Source of the DNA: Desulfomicrobium apsheronum
GTDB lineage: Bacteria; Desulfobacterota; Desulfovibrionia; Desulfovibrionales; Desulfomicrobiaceae
Assembly: GCF_900114115.1 (NCBI RefSeq)
Contig: NZ_FORX01000022.1
Location: 1-64,000 of the forward strand
Direction: 5' to 3'
DNA: 64,000 nucleotides
Below the pieces are notes generated by a model. That model did no database searches, was not told where the DNA came from, and saw nothing but the letters and a program-made list of their open reading frames with translations. The position numbers and the translations under genes were made by a program. Below are positions 1 through 9,137 of the stretch, piece by piece (positions within the stretch are counted from its first letter, which is position 1; each line of letters begins with the position of its first letter).

Positions 1-372
1 GGCCAGCAGGCGCACCAGGGTGACGAAGTTGTCCTCCTGCCCTGCGGGACAGGCCGAAACATTGAGGCCGGAAATCCAGCCGTGCAGCAGCTCGCTGCGC
101 GTCACGCAGGCTTCCAGCACGCGGCCGGACAGCAGGTAGGCCAGGATCTCGCCCGTGCCCTGCTTGATGACCTGGCCGTCATCGAAAATCGGAAATTCCA
201 CGCCCTCGGGGTTGCGGTAGATGGAGGAACGGTTGGCGCGGTAGTATTTGTTGAAGATGTCCTTGTCTTCCTTGAAATCGAAGGACGTGTACTCCTGCCC
301 GCGCTCGGCCAGGAATTCCTTGACGATCTTGCAGCGCAGGCAGTCCGGGGCGGTGTACAGTGTGATGCTCAT
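1..372 (-). CDS. Glutaredoxin-like protein, 3' end outside window
   Basis: The reading frame starts at ATG 372 and runs off the left edge, so only the first 124 residues are visible. The N-terminal part has a thioredoxin/glutaredoxin layout: a beta strand leading into CLRC at residues 11-14 (the redox CxxC pair), then a Pro at residue 61 in EFPIF, which fits the cis-Pro loop. Residues 91-124 look like the start of a second segment whose family cannot be judged here. It lies 55 bases downstream of the arylsulfotransferase gene on the same strand and is probably cotranscribed with it. The function is inferred only from the fold. Confidence 0.75.
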   Translation of the reverse strand, partial: MSITLYTAPDCLRCKIVKEFLAERGQEYTSFDFKEDKDIFNKYYRANRSSIYRNPEGVEFPIFDDGQVIKQGTGEILAYLLSGRVLEACVTRSELLHGWISGLNVSACPAGQEDNFVTLVRLLA

Positions 373-427
373 GTCTTCTGTCTCCGGAAAAGGCAGGGGG
401 AGCCAGCGGCTCCCCCTGCGGGGATTG

Positions 428-1873
428 TTACTCGTCGTCTTCGACGGAGGCCACGCACAGGGCGTTGCTGCCGCCGTAGGGCACGCAGCCGTCCACGGTC
501 ACTTCCCTGGCGCGTTCGCCGAAGGCGGCGGCTCCAGGTACGCGGAAGGTATTAACGTCAAGGGGTGCCACGGGCGTCTCAACGGGCTTCTCGACCTGCG
601 GCACCCATTCGTAGGGCACGCGGTAGGCGCGGTACGTCATGTTCATGGGAATGAACTTGCCCTTGTAGGGGGAAATGAACTCCCACACGATCTTATGATC
701 CGGGGTGACCTCGAAGACGCGGCCGTCGGAGCCCTCTGTGATCAGGGTGTTGCCGTTGGGCAAGCGCTGCATGCCGCTTATGAAGGGACTATAGAAGCGG
801 TTGCTGTCCATGGGGAAGAGGAAGCCCGCTTCGCTGGGCGTATACTGCCAAACGATCTTCATGGCCACCGGATCGATCTCCAGAACGCGGGAATAATCGC
901 GCAGGGCGGCCTTCACGCCCGTGGGGGCACCTGGGTTGGGCACGTCGTAGCCACCCCACCCGCCGTTGTCGAAGATGAGGATGTTGCCCGCGCCGGGCAG
1001 ACCGGCCGGGATCATGTGGCAGTGGTGCTGGCCGATGATCCAGCCGATGGCCCTCAGTTCCGGGCTCGAGTCGTAGTCGGGGCCCAGCTTCCAGACGACC
1101 TTGCCGCTCTTCTTGTCGATGATGAAGGTGATGTTGGCCTCGCGGCCGTCAACGATGATGTTGTCCGGATGAAAGCGCTCATCGCCCGCGTCATACCACT
1201 TGTTGGGGCCAAGGACCGACATGGAGTTGATGTGCATCCAGTCGCCCATGCCCTCGGGCTTGGTCGGGCGGTAGTTGGGGTTGCGGGCCAGGGTGTTCTT
1301 GGGACCCTCGCGGAAGCCGAACTCCTCGAAATGCTCGTGGCAGCTCCACTCCCAGACAATCTCGCCTTCCCAGTTCACCTCGAGGATGAGGTCGTCCAGG
1401 AGCAGCTTGTCGGAAATGGCCGAATTGCGGGCGTTGCGGTGCGCCAGGACCAGGGTGTTGCCCGAATCGGTTTTGGGCTCCTGGCCCGGGGCGTAATAAC
1501 CCACGGGATTGCCCTCGCGCTGGAAGTCGTGGTGGTAGCGCGCCATCCAGCGGCCCTCAAAACCGGGATCCTCGATAAACTCATTCTGGTCGAAGGACCA
1601 CACGACCTTGCCGTCCCAGTCCAGCTGCACCACGTCGATACCGTCCTGCACGCTGTACTTGCCGTCGCGGCGGCCTCGGCTGGACATGAGGTAGCCGCCG
1701 GGGAAGATCTTGTTGGGCATGCCCAGCACGCCCTTCCATACATTGTGCTCGCGGCCGTTCATGTCCATGAGCACGGCGCCCACTTCCTGGGCCTGAAAAA
1801 TGGTGAGCCCGTTCCAGCACTTTTCGGGATCGTAAACTGTCACGCCGGTGGGATAAATGGTTGGATGACCCAT
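428..1873 (-). CDS. Arylsulfotransferase (ASST) family protein
   Basis: 481 residues. An upstream in-frame ATG at 2047 exists, but the ATG at 1873 is preceded by AAGGAG at good spacing and begins the conserved-looking MGHPTIYPTG sequence, so it was chosen. The repeated VVWSFD, IVWEWS, VVWKLG and IVWQYT blades suggest the beta-propeller of aryl-sulfate sulfotransferases. His-rich motifs YHHD (113-116), DWMHIN (about 211-216) and QHHCH (282-286), plus QRLPNGNTLITEG near 370, fit the family's active-site histidines and arginine. The family moves sulfuryl groups between phenolic compounds without PAPS. No signal peptide is visible, which is odd for a family often exported. It sits between an outer-membrane protein gene and a glutaredoxin-like gene. 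Confidence 0.85.
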   Translation of the reverse strand: MGHPTIYPTGVTVYDPEKCWNGLTIFQAQEVGAVLMDMNGREHNVWKGVLGMPNKIFPGGYLMSSRGRRDGKYSVQDGIDVVQLDWDGKVVWSFDQNEFIEDPGFEGRWMARYHHDFQREGNPVGYYAPGQEPKTDSGNTLVLAHRNARNSAISDKLLLDDLILEVNWEGEIVWEWSCHEHFEEFGFREGPKNTLARNPNYRPTKPEGMGDWMHINSMSVLGPNKWYDAGDERFHPDNIIVDGREANITFIIDKKSGKVVWKLGPDYDSSPELRAIGWIIGQHHCHMIPAGLPGAGNILIFDNGGWGGYDVPNPGAPTGVKAALRDYSRVLEIDPVAMKIVWQYTPSEAGFLFPMDSNRFYSPFISGMQRLPNGNTLITEGSDGRVFEVTPDHKIVWEFISPYKGKFIPMNMTYRAYRVPYEWVPQVEKPVETPVAPLDVNTFRVPGAAAFGERAREVTVDGCVPYGGSNALCVASVEDDE

Positions 1874-2075
1874 CTGATGCACTCCTTTTTTCTGGTGATA
1901 AAGGACTGGTCGGCGCTGTCCGGCCATGTCCACGTCGTTTGCCTTGTCTGTGGAACGTCTTTCCATGAAAACATGGGCAGCGCTGTTGCGTTCCTTACAA
2001 ATCCGTAAAAAAACTTTTTTGTGCATTCCTTCGAAATATCTCAGCATCCTGCCGAAACACCCGTTTTTCGGACAC

Positions 2076-2972
2076 CTAGAACAGCTTGATCAGCTTGAAT
2101 TCCGCCCGCCAGTCCTCGGTCAGGGTCTGCTTCTCGTATTCACGGTATACCGCCCCGAGGACAACTCCGCCCAAGGTAACGCCGTACTCGGGGAACTTCA
2201 GATTGAATTTGGGACCGGCAAAAAAGGTCTTCACTTCGTTTTCCTGATTCACGCCGTCGGCTTCGTCGGCCCGTGTCCATTCGTAGTAGCCCTCCAGCCC
2301 CAGATCGAGCCGGTTGTTCAGGGCATAAGCGTAATGACCATTGACACGCAGTCGATCGCCCTTGGTCACTTCCTTCTTGCCTTCGGTGTAGATGAGGTAG
2401 CTCAGGTCCGTTTCCAAGCGGTGAGAACCGATCATCCATGTGGCGCCAGCACCGACCAGACCGCCCCATGCGCCGGTGCCGATATTGTTTTGACCGACCT
2501 CGCCCGTCGGCACGAACATACCAAGGTCCAAAGCCAGACTCAGGGGAGCGCCGTCCTTCTGCGACATGAACTGGTTGCGGAGAATGGCCGTCGTATCCCC
2601 CAGGCCTCCGGACCAGGCGTCGTTCTTCCCGTCGGTTTCGATGGTGTTCATCAGGAACGGAGTGGCCGTGCGGATATCCCAACCCTTGGCGATTCCGTAG
2701 CGCGTCTTGAACACGATGTTATGGCTCGACACTTCCTTGTCCGCACCGTCTTCCTCGGAAGTATGCAGATACCACTCATCCTTGTGGGCATAACGGTAGT
2801 TCGCCACGGCGCAGAACTTGCCCACGGGAAAACCCATGCCGCCCGGACCGTGATTGACGCCGACGGCGCCGGCTGGCGTGGGGACCGAGGCGTTTTGCGC
2901 GGAGTGACCCGAAACGGCAGGCAGGACAAGGCAGCAGCCCAGCAGCAGGCTCGACAGAATTTTCAGACTCAT
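2076..2972 (-). CDS. Outer-membrane protein, phenol-degradation MetA-like (transporter) family
   Basis: 298 residues from ATG 2972, which has GGGAG eight bases upstream; longer in-frame starts lack a ribosome site. An N-terminal signal peptide (hydrophobic residues 4-20, likely cleaved after GHSA) is followed by alternating polar/aromatic strands typical of a beta-barrel. The protein ends in a short strand with C-terminal Phe (KLIKLF), the usual outer-membrane insertion signal. The overall pattern resembles the MetA-pathway-of-phenol-degradation family of putative outer-membrane channels. Being upstream of the arylsulfotransferase gene suggests entry of an aromatic or sulfated compound, but that is inference. 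Confidence 0.75.
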   Translation of the reverse strand: MSLKILSSLLLGCCLVLPAVSGHSAQNASVPTPAGAVGVNHGPGGMGFPVGKFCAVANYRYAHKDEWYLHTSEEDGADKEVSSHNIVFKTRYGIAKGWDIRTATPFLMNTIETDGKNDAWSGGLGDTTAILRNQFMSQKDGAPLSLALDLGMFVPTGEVGQNNIGTGAWGGLVGAGATWMIGSHRLETDLSYLIYTEGKKEVTKGDRLRVNGHYAYALNNRLDLGLEGYYEWTRADEADGVNQENEVKTFFAGPKFNLKFPEYGVTLGGVVLGAVYREYEKQTLTEDWRAEFKLIKLF

Positions 2973-3297
2973 GTGATTCTCCCTTCGATGTCCAGGTTGA
3001 GATAATCGCACCCGCATAATATGATGCGAGCGCAAACAGTTTGTGAAACCTGGGACAACCTATGGGGAATCCACTCAGAAACTCTGTTGCATTTGTTACA
3101 TTCCTGGAAAAAAAAGACGCAAAATACGACCATGAGCAGCAGAACGTCCATACGACATTCACTGCGCAACGGCTTTCAGCACACGACGAAATGCGTGAAA
3201 AACGTTGAAACGGATCGATATTTCAGCATGCTCTAACAAATGATTGAAGAGGGGGGGAAGGAAAACTGAGCAAGGGGGGGGGCGGCCTACCTTCGCC
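2973..3297. other. Intergenic region upstream of the OMP/arylsulfotransferase operon
   Basis: No gene is supported in these 325 bases between the minus-strand outer-membrane gene and the 3' end of the Crp/Fnr gene. It should hold the promoter of the OMP operon. An imperfect dyad TTGTG-N8-GACAA at about 3042-3059 has the arm spacing of a Crp/Fnr-type site. TTGTTACA at 3093-3100 recurs at 4168-4175 upstream of the DASS transporter. Both are only candidate operator elements. Confidence 0.4.
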
Positions 3298-4002
3298 CTA
3301 CTCGTTTTGATAGACCACTTCTTCGAAGCGGCGTCGGTCGAGGACGTAGACCTCGTCGCGCGAGTAGGGACCCAGAATGCCGGCCTTTTCCAACTCACGC
3401 AGGGATTTGTTCAGGGTCACGCGGTGAACGCCGAGAAGATTGGCCAGTTCTTGTTGATTGAGACCGGGACGGACGACGAGGGGGCCGCTCTCGCTGGCCT
3501 CCTCCCGCTGACGCAGGTGCAGGTACTTGCAGATGCGCGACGGCAGATCGTCCAGACTGAGACTCACGGTCTGATTGATCAGCACGCGCACCTTCAAGGC
3601 CAACGAACGGAACAGCGCGAGCGTCAAGTCTGGGTGCCGGGGCAGGATTTCCTCAAGGACACATCTGCTCGCAAACGCATAGACCGTGGAATCCATACCT
3701 GCGACAATGGCACTCTTGGACGGGAGTTCGTCGAAAAAGGGCGTCTCGCCGAAAAGAGAGTCCGGGCCGATGCTCCAGATGATCTTTTCGCGGCCATCCA
3801 GGGTCGATCTGGTCAGCCATATCTCTCCCACATCAAGAAAGAAGATGAAGTTTTCATCGGTCAACCGCGAAAAAATCTGCGCCCCTTTCAGAAATTTCAT
3901 CCTGCGGCCCTGTGAAATAACCTTGCGCCAGCATCCAGCCTCGGACGGAATTCGGGAAAACTCCAGTTCTTTCATTTCCGTACCCGATTTAATGGCAGTC
4001 AT
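3298..4002 (-). CDS. Crp/Fnr family transcriptional regulator
   Basis: 234 residues from ATG 4002, which has GGAGG seven bases upstream. An N-terminal cyclic-nucleotide-binding-like beta-roll (about 35-125, including SLFGETPFFDELPSK) is followed by a long dimerisation helix and a winged helix-turn-helix at about 182-205 (NQQELANLLGVHRVTLNKSL). No cysteine cluster for an FNR-type iron-sulfur centre is seen, and the effector is unknown. It is transcribed divergently from the DASS anion transporter and lies just downstream of the OMP/arylsulfotransferase operon promoter region, so it may control one or both. That role is inferred from position. Confidence 0.9.
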   Translation of the reverse strand: MTAIKSGTEMKELEFSRIPSEAGCWRKVISQGRRMKFLKGAQIFSRLTDENFIFFLDVGEIWLTRSTLDGREKIIWSIGPDSLFGETPFFDELPSKSAIVAGMDSTVYAFASRCVLEEILPRHPDLTLALFRSLALKVRVLINQTVSLSLDDLPSRICKYLHLRQREEASESGPLVVRPGLNQQELANLLGVHRVTLNKSLRELEKAGILGPYSRDEVYVLDRRRFEEVVYQNE

Positions 4003-4119
4003 ATGATTCACCTCCACGTCCTGAACGCCGGGCCGTTCGCGCCTTGCCACAAAAGAATTCCACGTCTAGCCCCGCTTTCGGCAACATCCGCAACGGCGAA
4101 AGCTCCGGAGCACCTTGTT

Positions 4120-4165
4120 CGTGAAAAAAGTGACGATAATCTTTCCGCGTCGTAAAAAAAGTGGC
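4120..4165. promoter_or_regulatory. Pair of near-identical direct repeats in the crp/DASS divergent region
   Basis: CGTGAAAAAAGTGAC (4120-4134) and CGTAAAAAAAGTGGC (4151-4165) lie 31 bases apart start to start, close to three helical turns, in the region between the divergently transcribed regulator and transporter genes. This is the arrangement expected of a regulator binding the same face of the DNA twice. TTGTTACA follows at 4168. Which protein binds is not known. Confidence 0.35.
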
Positions 4166-4236
4166 AATTGTTACAGCATGGCTGCCTCGCCCACCGTATT
4201 CTCCAACAATCAAATTTCATCCCAAGGAGATATCCG

Positions 4237-5640
4237 ATGGTCGCAACCCCACAAATGCCGGAAAAAGAGACGCTTTTCAAATGGGCCTTGAGTCTTGTCA
4301 TTCCCCTGGCCGTCTATTTTCTGCTGCCCCAGGACGGCGAAACCCTGACACGTCCCATGGCCCTCTTTCTTGCCGTCACGACCTGGGCCGTCGTGGTCTG
4401 GGCGACGGACATCATCAATGAAGTGGCCGTCGGCATCCTGCTGCCCGTACTATACATCGTCATCTGCGGTGTTCCCCAGAAGGTGGCCTACGGTCCATGG
4501 ACCTCCCAGGTGCCCATCATCGTCATCGGCGGCTTCACCCTGGGCAAGATCCTGCAAGACACCGGCCTCGGAAAACGCATCGGTCTAACCTGCGTACGGG
4601 CCATGGGCGGCAGCTTTGTCGGCGCTCTTTGGGGCCTGACCCTGGCGGTCTTCATCGTAGCGCCCCTGGTTCCGGCCATCACAGGCAAGGCGGCCATCTT
4701 CTGCGCCATTGCCATCAGCCTGTGCGAAGCTCTTGACTTCCGGCCCAAGAGCCGTGAAGCCACAGCCGTCATCCTGGGCACCTGCCTGGCAGTGGCCTCG
4801 TCGAAGCTCTGCTACCTGACGGGAGGGGCGGACCTCGTGCTGGGCATGGGGCTGGCGGACAAGGTCATGGATACCAAAACCGCCTGGATGCAGTACGCGT
4901 ATCACAATTTCATCCCGGGCACCATCTACACGGCCATGTCCGTCGGACTGGTCATGGTCATGCTGCCCTCCAAGGTCGACCGTAAGACCCTGGGTCCCAT
5001 TCTGGAAACAAAGCTCAAAGAGCTCGGGCCGGTCACGAAGGCACAGAAGACCGCCGCCTTCTTCATGCTTCTGACCCTGATCCTACTGGCCACGGACACC
5101 CTGCACGGCATCAACGCCGGACTCATTCTGATCATGGTCGCCTTTGCCTCCTTCCTGCCCGGTGTCGGACTGATGAACGGCGACCGTTTCAGCAAGATCA
5201 ACTTCGCCCCACTCTTTTTCATCATGGGCTGCATGGCCATTGGCAGCGCCGGCGGAAACCTCAAGGTTACCCAGTGGATCGCCAGCATCACCTTGCCCTT
5301 TTTCCACGAGATGAGCCCTACCTCGGCCGGCACATCGGCATACATACTTGGCGCTCTCTCCAACTTCCTTCTGACGCCCCTGGCCGCGACGACCACCTTG
5401 ACCTCCCCCCTGGTCGAACTGGGTGTACAGATGGATATGAATCCCAGGGTCCTGTATTACTCATTCCAGTACGGCCTGGACAACTACCTATTCCCGTATG
5501 AATATGCCGTACTCCTCTACTTCTTCAGCTCCGGATTCATGCTCTTCAAAGACATGGTCAAAGTCCTGGCCGTACGCATGGTCTTGACGACCTTTTTCAT
5601 CGCCTTTATCGCTATCCCGTACTGGAAATTCGTTCTTTAG
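4237..5640 (+). CDS. DASS-family (SLC13-like) sodium/anion symporter
   Basis: 467 residues starting at ATG 4237, seven bases after AAGGAG; an earlier in-frame start at 4168 lacks this signal. The protein is almost wholly hydrophobic with about 12 membrane segments, and it shows the two inverted-repeat halves of the divalent anion:Na+ symporter family (for example the TSPLVELG region near the C-terminus and VAPLVPAITGKA in the first half). Family members carry dicarboxylates, sulfate or related anions across the inner membrane. The nearby arylsulfotransferase makes sulfate or an organic sulfonate/sulfate plausible, but the substrate cannot be read from sequence. Confidence 0.85.
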   Translation: MVATPQMPEKETLFKWALSLVIPLAVYFLLPQDGETLTRPMALFLAVTTWAVVVWATDIINEVAVGILLPVLYIVICGVPQKVAYGPWTSQVPIIVIGGFTLGKILQDTGLGKRIGLTCVRAMGGSFVGALWGLTLAVFIVAPLVPAITGKAAIFCAIAISLCEALDFRPKSREATAVILGTCLAVASSKLCYLTGGADLVLGMGLADKVMDTKTAWMQYAYHNFIPGTIYTAMSVGLVMVMLPSKVDRKTLGPILETKLKELGPVTKAQKTAAFFMLLTLILLATDTLHGINAGLILIMVAFASFLPGVGLMNGDRFSKINFAPLFFIMGCMAIGSAGGNLKVTQWIASITLPFFHEMSPTSAGTSAYILGALSNFLLTPLAATTTLTSPLVELGVQMDMNPRVLYYSFQYGLDNYLFPYEYAVLLYFFSSGFMLFKDMVKVLAVRMVLTTFFIAFIAIPYWKFVL

Positions 5641-5744
5641 CCTCCGACAGTTCCTCCGCTGCCCGAGCCATGACATCGAATGACTCGGGCAGCTTCCATA
5701 CCTCAATCCTTCACGGCGCTTCCCACCATTATCCAAGGAGCCCC

Positions 5745-6722
5745 ATGCGCTTCATCCACAACACCCACACGGACCCGGCCTTCAACCTCGCCGCCGAGGA
5801 GTGGCTGCTGCGCCACACGGACACGGACATCTTCATGCTCTGGCGCAACGCACCCGCCGTCATCGTCGGGCGCAACCAGAACACCGCCTCGGAGATCGAC
5901 GAGGACTTCGTGCGGGAGCGTGGCATCACGGTCATACGCCGTCTGACGGGGGGCGGGGCCGTGTTCCACGACCTGGGCAACGTCAACTTCACCTTCATCC
6001 AGCTCGGCAGGCAAACCAAACATCTGGACTTCCATCGCTTCACCGCCCCGATCATGGAAGCCCTGCAGGCCATGGGCGTGAACTGCCAGTTCGAAGGCCG
6101 CAACGACCTGGTCATCGACGGCCAAAAATTTTCAGGCAACGCGCAGCTCCTGGAAAAGGACCGGGTCCTGCATCACGGCACCCTGCTCTTCTCCTCCCAG
6201 ATGGCCGACCTGTCCGGAGCCTTGAGGGTCAACCCGGTCAAGTACGTGGACAAGGCGGTCAAGAGCGTCGCCAAGCGGGTCACCAACATTTCAAGCCACC
6301 TGCCCGAGCCCATCGATGTCGAGACCTTTGTCCGCCGCGTCATGGCCCATGTCTCCGGCAGCGAGTCAGAAACCCTGCCCGGCCTTAGCGCGAGCGAGGA
6401 AGCGGCCATAAACGGACTTGTGGAATCGAAGTACGGCACGTGGGACTGGAATTTCGGTTCCTCGCCAAGCTATGGCTTCACGCGGAGCACGCGCACCGAG
6501 GGCGGCGTCGTGGAAATTCACCTCGATGTCCGGCACGGCCGCATCGAACAGACCAGGATTTTCGGGGATTTCTTCGGAGCGCGGGCCGTGGCTGAGCTTG
6601 AGGCCCTGCTCGTGGGCTGCCGTCACGAACGAAGCGAACTGTTCGAGCGTCTGGCCAATGTTCAGATCGACGAATTCATCCGTAATGTGGATAACGCGAC
6701 TTTCGTGGAATGTCTTTTCTGA
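5745..6722 (+). CDS. lplA: Lipoate-protein ligase A
   Basis: 325 residues from ATG 5745 (AAGGAG ends four bases upstream). The enzyme activates free lipoate with ATP and joins it to lysines of lipoyl domains such as GcvH or 2-oxoacid dehydrogenase E2. Diagnostic motifs are RRLTGGGAVFHDLGNVNFTF at 65-84 (lipoate/adenylate pocket) and KFSGNAQ near 130, where the Lys is catalytic in the family. A C-terminal accessory domain is present (WDWNFGSSPSYGF onwards), so this is the long, two-domain type. It is monocistronic by spacing. Confidence 0.92.
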   Translation: MRFIHNTHTDPAFNLAAEEWLLRHTDTDIFMLWRNAPAVIVGRNQNTASEIDEDFVRERGITVIRRLTGGGAVFHDLGNVNFTFIQLGRQTKHLDFHRFTAPIMEALQAMGVNCQFEGRNDLVIDGQKFSGNAQLLEKDRVLHHGTLLFSSQMADLSGALRVNPVKYVDKAVKSVAKRVTNISSHLPEPIDVETFVRRVMAHVSGSESETLPGLSASEEAAINGLVESKYGTWDWNFGSSPSYGFTRSTRTEGGVVEIHLDVRHGRIEQTRIFGDFFGARAVAELEALLVGCRHERSELFERLANVQIDEFIRNVDNATFVECLF

Positions 6723-6896
6723 TATGCCCTTTCCTGCACGTCCGACACAATGTGATTGGGCTGCTTACACGTATCAAGTAAAATTGAGAACCGTTTGCAA
6801 TAAATTAAGACGGGACCATTTGCTGCCGGCAATGCTTGACGGAACACTCCCGAACCTTCATGTTGCATGAAGTCAAATCAACGCGAAGAGGAACAA

Positions 6897-7232
6897 ATGG
6901 ACCAAAACAAGCGCCGCTGGGACCGCGAACCGATAACCGTGCCGTGCAAGATCAGCTACGAAGGCGACACGCGCAACTCGGCTCCGGGCAGCATCATCAA
7001 CCTGAGCCCCGGCGGGGTCATGCTCTCGACGGAGCAGGGATTCATCGCCAATGAACGCGTCGCCATCACCCTTGAGGATGAATACGACGCCCTGCTCTTC
7101 GAGTTCGCCGAAATCCTGGTCGGCACGGTGCGCTGGAGCCAGTCCACGACGTCCCTGGGACAAAACGTCTACCACGTGGGCGTCGCCCTGGAGCGCGAAC
7201 TGCCGCGCAGAATGGAGTTGACTGAACAATAA
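6897..7232 (+). CDS. PilZ domain protein (first of a pair)
   Basis: 111 residues. ATG 6897 is preferred over 6867 because AGAGGA lies just upstream. A single PilZ domain fills the protein: the RxxxR motif is R6-R10 (RRWDR) and the second motif is NLSPGG at 35-40, with Asn in place of the usual Asp of DxSxxG. PilZ domains bind cyclic di-GMP and act as small effector or adaptor proteins for motility or surface behaviour. A second PilZ gene follows within 100 bases on the same strand. Confidence 0.85.
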   Translation: MDQNKRRWDREPITVPCKISYEGDTRNSAPGSIINLSPGGVMLSTEQGFIANERVAITLEDEYDALLFEFAEILVGTVRWSQSTTSLGQNVYHVGVALERELPRRMELTEQ

Positions 7233-7329
7233 TCGCGTCCATTCTCCTTGTGTTGTCTTCGCGTATCCTCTATATACCCAAAAATTTTGGCTTTCTCAAA
7301 AAACCCTGCCGCAGCGAGAGGACCGTCCC

Positions 7330-7674
7330 ATGGCTCATGAGATGCAGAAAAACAGGAAATGGAAGCGCTTCGGCTGTCTGCTTCCGTGCAGGATCATCCC
7401 GCAAAACGAGACCGACATGGTCGTCTCGGCACGGATCATAAACATCGGCCGAGGCGGTCTGCTCATCGAAGCCGATTATGGTTTCAACATGGGAGACAGG
7501 GTCATCGTGGCGGCAGCCAATGCGGGGTTCGAACGCTTCGAGGCCATCGAGGAAGTGCACGGAACCGTGCGCTGGGGACAAATCGACGACAGTTCACTGA
7601 TGGGACTCTATTACATCGGGGTCGAATTCGACGAACTGCTCCCCCTCAAACAGGCGGTGGCCGACCAGGACTGA
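7330..7674 (+). CDS. PilZ domain protein (second of a pair)
   Basis: 114 residues from ATG 7330, with GAGAGGA upstream. The RxxxR motif is R9-R13 (RKWKR). The second motif reads NIGRGG at 38-43, so both the Asp and the Ser of canonical DxSxxG are changed, which may weaken or alter cyclic di-GMP binding. It is clearly related to the preceding PilZ protein (both share the VGTVRW/HGTVRW stretch and a similar C-terminal strand), which suggests local duplication and divergence. It ends ahead of a shared terminator. Confidence 0.85.
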   Translation: MAHEMQKNRKWKRFGCLLPCRIIPQNETDMVVSARIINIGRGGLLIEADYGFNMGDRVIVAAANAGFERFEAIEEVHGTVRWGQIDDSSLMGLYYIGVEFDELLPLKQAVADQD

Positions 7675-7740
7675 ATTGCCTCTTCACGACGCTTGGGGCA
7701 CACAGTTGGCCTTATTTCAGACGCCGGGCGCACGCACAAA

Positions 7741-7771
7741 AAAAAAGGGATTCCACTGAATCCCTTTTTTT
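7741..7771. terminator. Bidirectional intrinsic terminator
   Basis: GGGATTC (7747-7753) and GAATCCC (7758-7764) pair around a four-base loop, with an A tract on the left and a T tract on the right. It can therefore end both the PilZ genes (plus) and the convergent carboxypeptidase gene (minus). Confidence 0.9.
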
Positions 7772-7798
7772 ACGAGTACCGACAAGGCCCGGAAACTG

Positions 7799-8995
7799 TC
7801 AGGCTTCCGGCTTCTTGGCCGCGCCTGAAGCCTTTTTGGCGAGCTTCTCGGCCTTGGCCGCTCGCCGGAATCCGTAATCAAGCAGCCGGGCCGTCTCCCG
7901 CTGACGCACGGCGGAATTCTGGGCCCCGAGCACCACGGCCACAAGCCGAGTCTTGCCGCGCTTGGCCGTGGCCGTGATATTGTAGCCCGCGTCACAGACA
8001 AAACCGGTCTTGAGCCCATCCACGCCCTTGTAGGTGCGCAGCAAGGTGTTGGCGTTGCGATGCGTCGCACCATGATAGGTGTGACTCGTCATGGAGTGCA
8101 CCTTCAGCGATTCGGGAAACGTGCGCAGATAGGCCACGGACAGCTTGGCGATATCCCGAGCGGTGGAGAGCTGGCCCGATGCGGGCAGGCCGTTGGGATT
8201 CTTGAAGCGGCTGTTGATCATGCCGATCTTCTTGGCCTTGGCGTTCATCTGCGCCACGAACTTGGAAGGATCGCCCTTGCCGAAATATTCGGCCACGGCC
8301 ACGCAGGCATTGTTGGCCGAAACCACGCTGATCCCCTTGATAAGCTCGCTCAGCGGGACTTTTTCATTGCGCTTGAGACGCATGCGCGACCCGCCGGTTT
8401 TGACGGCCGCGGCGCTGACGGGAATGGGTGTCGTGGGCGCAAGCTTGCCTTGGGCCAGGGCTTCGCGAATGATGTACAACGTCAGGAGCTTGGTGATCGA
8501 TGCCGGCTGAATGGCCTTGTCCGGATTGTGCTCGTAATAGACTTCACCGGTGGACATGTTGATCAGCAAAGCGGCCTGCGCGTTCAGGTACAGATCCTTG
8601 GAGGTGCCCGGCTTCACGGCCTGCTTGGCCGGTGCGGACTTGTCGTCGGAGGATTTCTTGGCTTTGGCTTCTGCGGCCTGGGGCTTGGCGGCCTGCTTCG
8701 GAGCGGGCGTTGCGGCCTGCCCCGCCGCTTGAGACTTGGGAGCGGCAGGCGTGGTCTTTGATGAGGAGGTCTTTTTGACCGATGGTTGCGGAGCGGACGA
8801 AACGGCTTTCACGGGCTCGGCCCGATCCAATGCCTGCGTATCGGGACCGACGGCGCCGGGCCTCGGCACCACGGCGGCCCGGAAGACGTGAGTTCCGGAA
8901 GACGCAAAAGCGGAAAAGCCGATTCCGGCCAATCCGCTGATCAGGGCATATACGGCCAATAAGATCAGAAATCGCGCAGCGCATTTTTTCGTCAT
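7799..8995 (-). CDS. D-alanyl-D-alanine carboxypeptidase (penicillin-binding protein 5/6 type, S11)
   Basis: 398 residues. An N-terminal hydrophobic signal/anchor (residues 8-31) is followed by a long low-complexity Ala/Lys/Pro/Ser linker (about 60-130) and then the serine peptidase domain. The active-site triads are all present: SITK (166-169), SAN (226-228) and KTG (329-331). The enzyme trims the terminal D-Ala from peptidoglycan stem peptides in the periplasm. The usual C-terminal PBP5 beta domain and amphipathic anchor appear to be missing, so the N-terminal segment or linker probably tethers it. Two gene symbols (dacA, dacC) would fit, so none is given. Confidence 0.9.
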   Translation of the reverse strand: MTKKCAARFLILLAVYALISGLAGIGFSAFASSGTHVFRAAVVPRPGAVGPDTQALDRAEPVKAVSSAPQPSVKKTSSSKTTPAAPKSQAAGQAATPAPKQAAKPQAAEAKAKKSSDDKSAPAKQAVKPGTSKDLYLNAQAALLINMSTGEVYYEHNPDKAIQPASITKLLTLYIIREALAQGKLAPTTPIPVSAAAVKTGGSRMRLKRNEKVPLSELIKGISVVSANNACVAVAEYFGKGDPSKFVAQMNAKAKKIGMINSRFKNPNGLPASGQLSTARDIAKLSVAYLRTFPESLKVHSMTSHTYHGATHRNANTLLRTYKGVDGLKTGFVCDAGYNITATAKRGKTRLVAVVLGAQNSAVRQRETARLLDYGFRRAAKAEKLAKKASGAAKKPEA

Positions 8996-9137
8996 GGGCC
9001 TTGCCTTTACGGTTCAAGTACGTAGCGGTCAAGCGCCGAACGGGCGAAGCAAGCAAAACAAACACAACATATTCAATCGGTTATCAAAACATAACACATC
9101 CTGCGCAATGAACAGCCAATACATGTCAATCGCGAAG

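Noticed and set aside
248-2008. Large plus-strand frame opposite the arylsulfotransferase gene
   Set aside because: It is an antisense shadow of a GC-rich gene; the minus-strand frame has clear family motifs and a good ribosome site.
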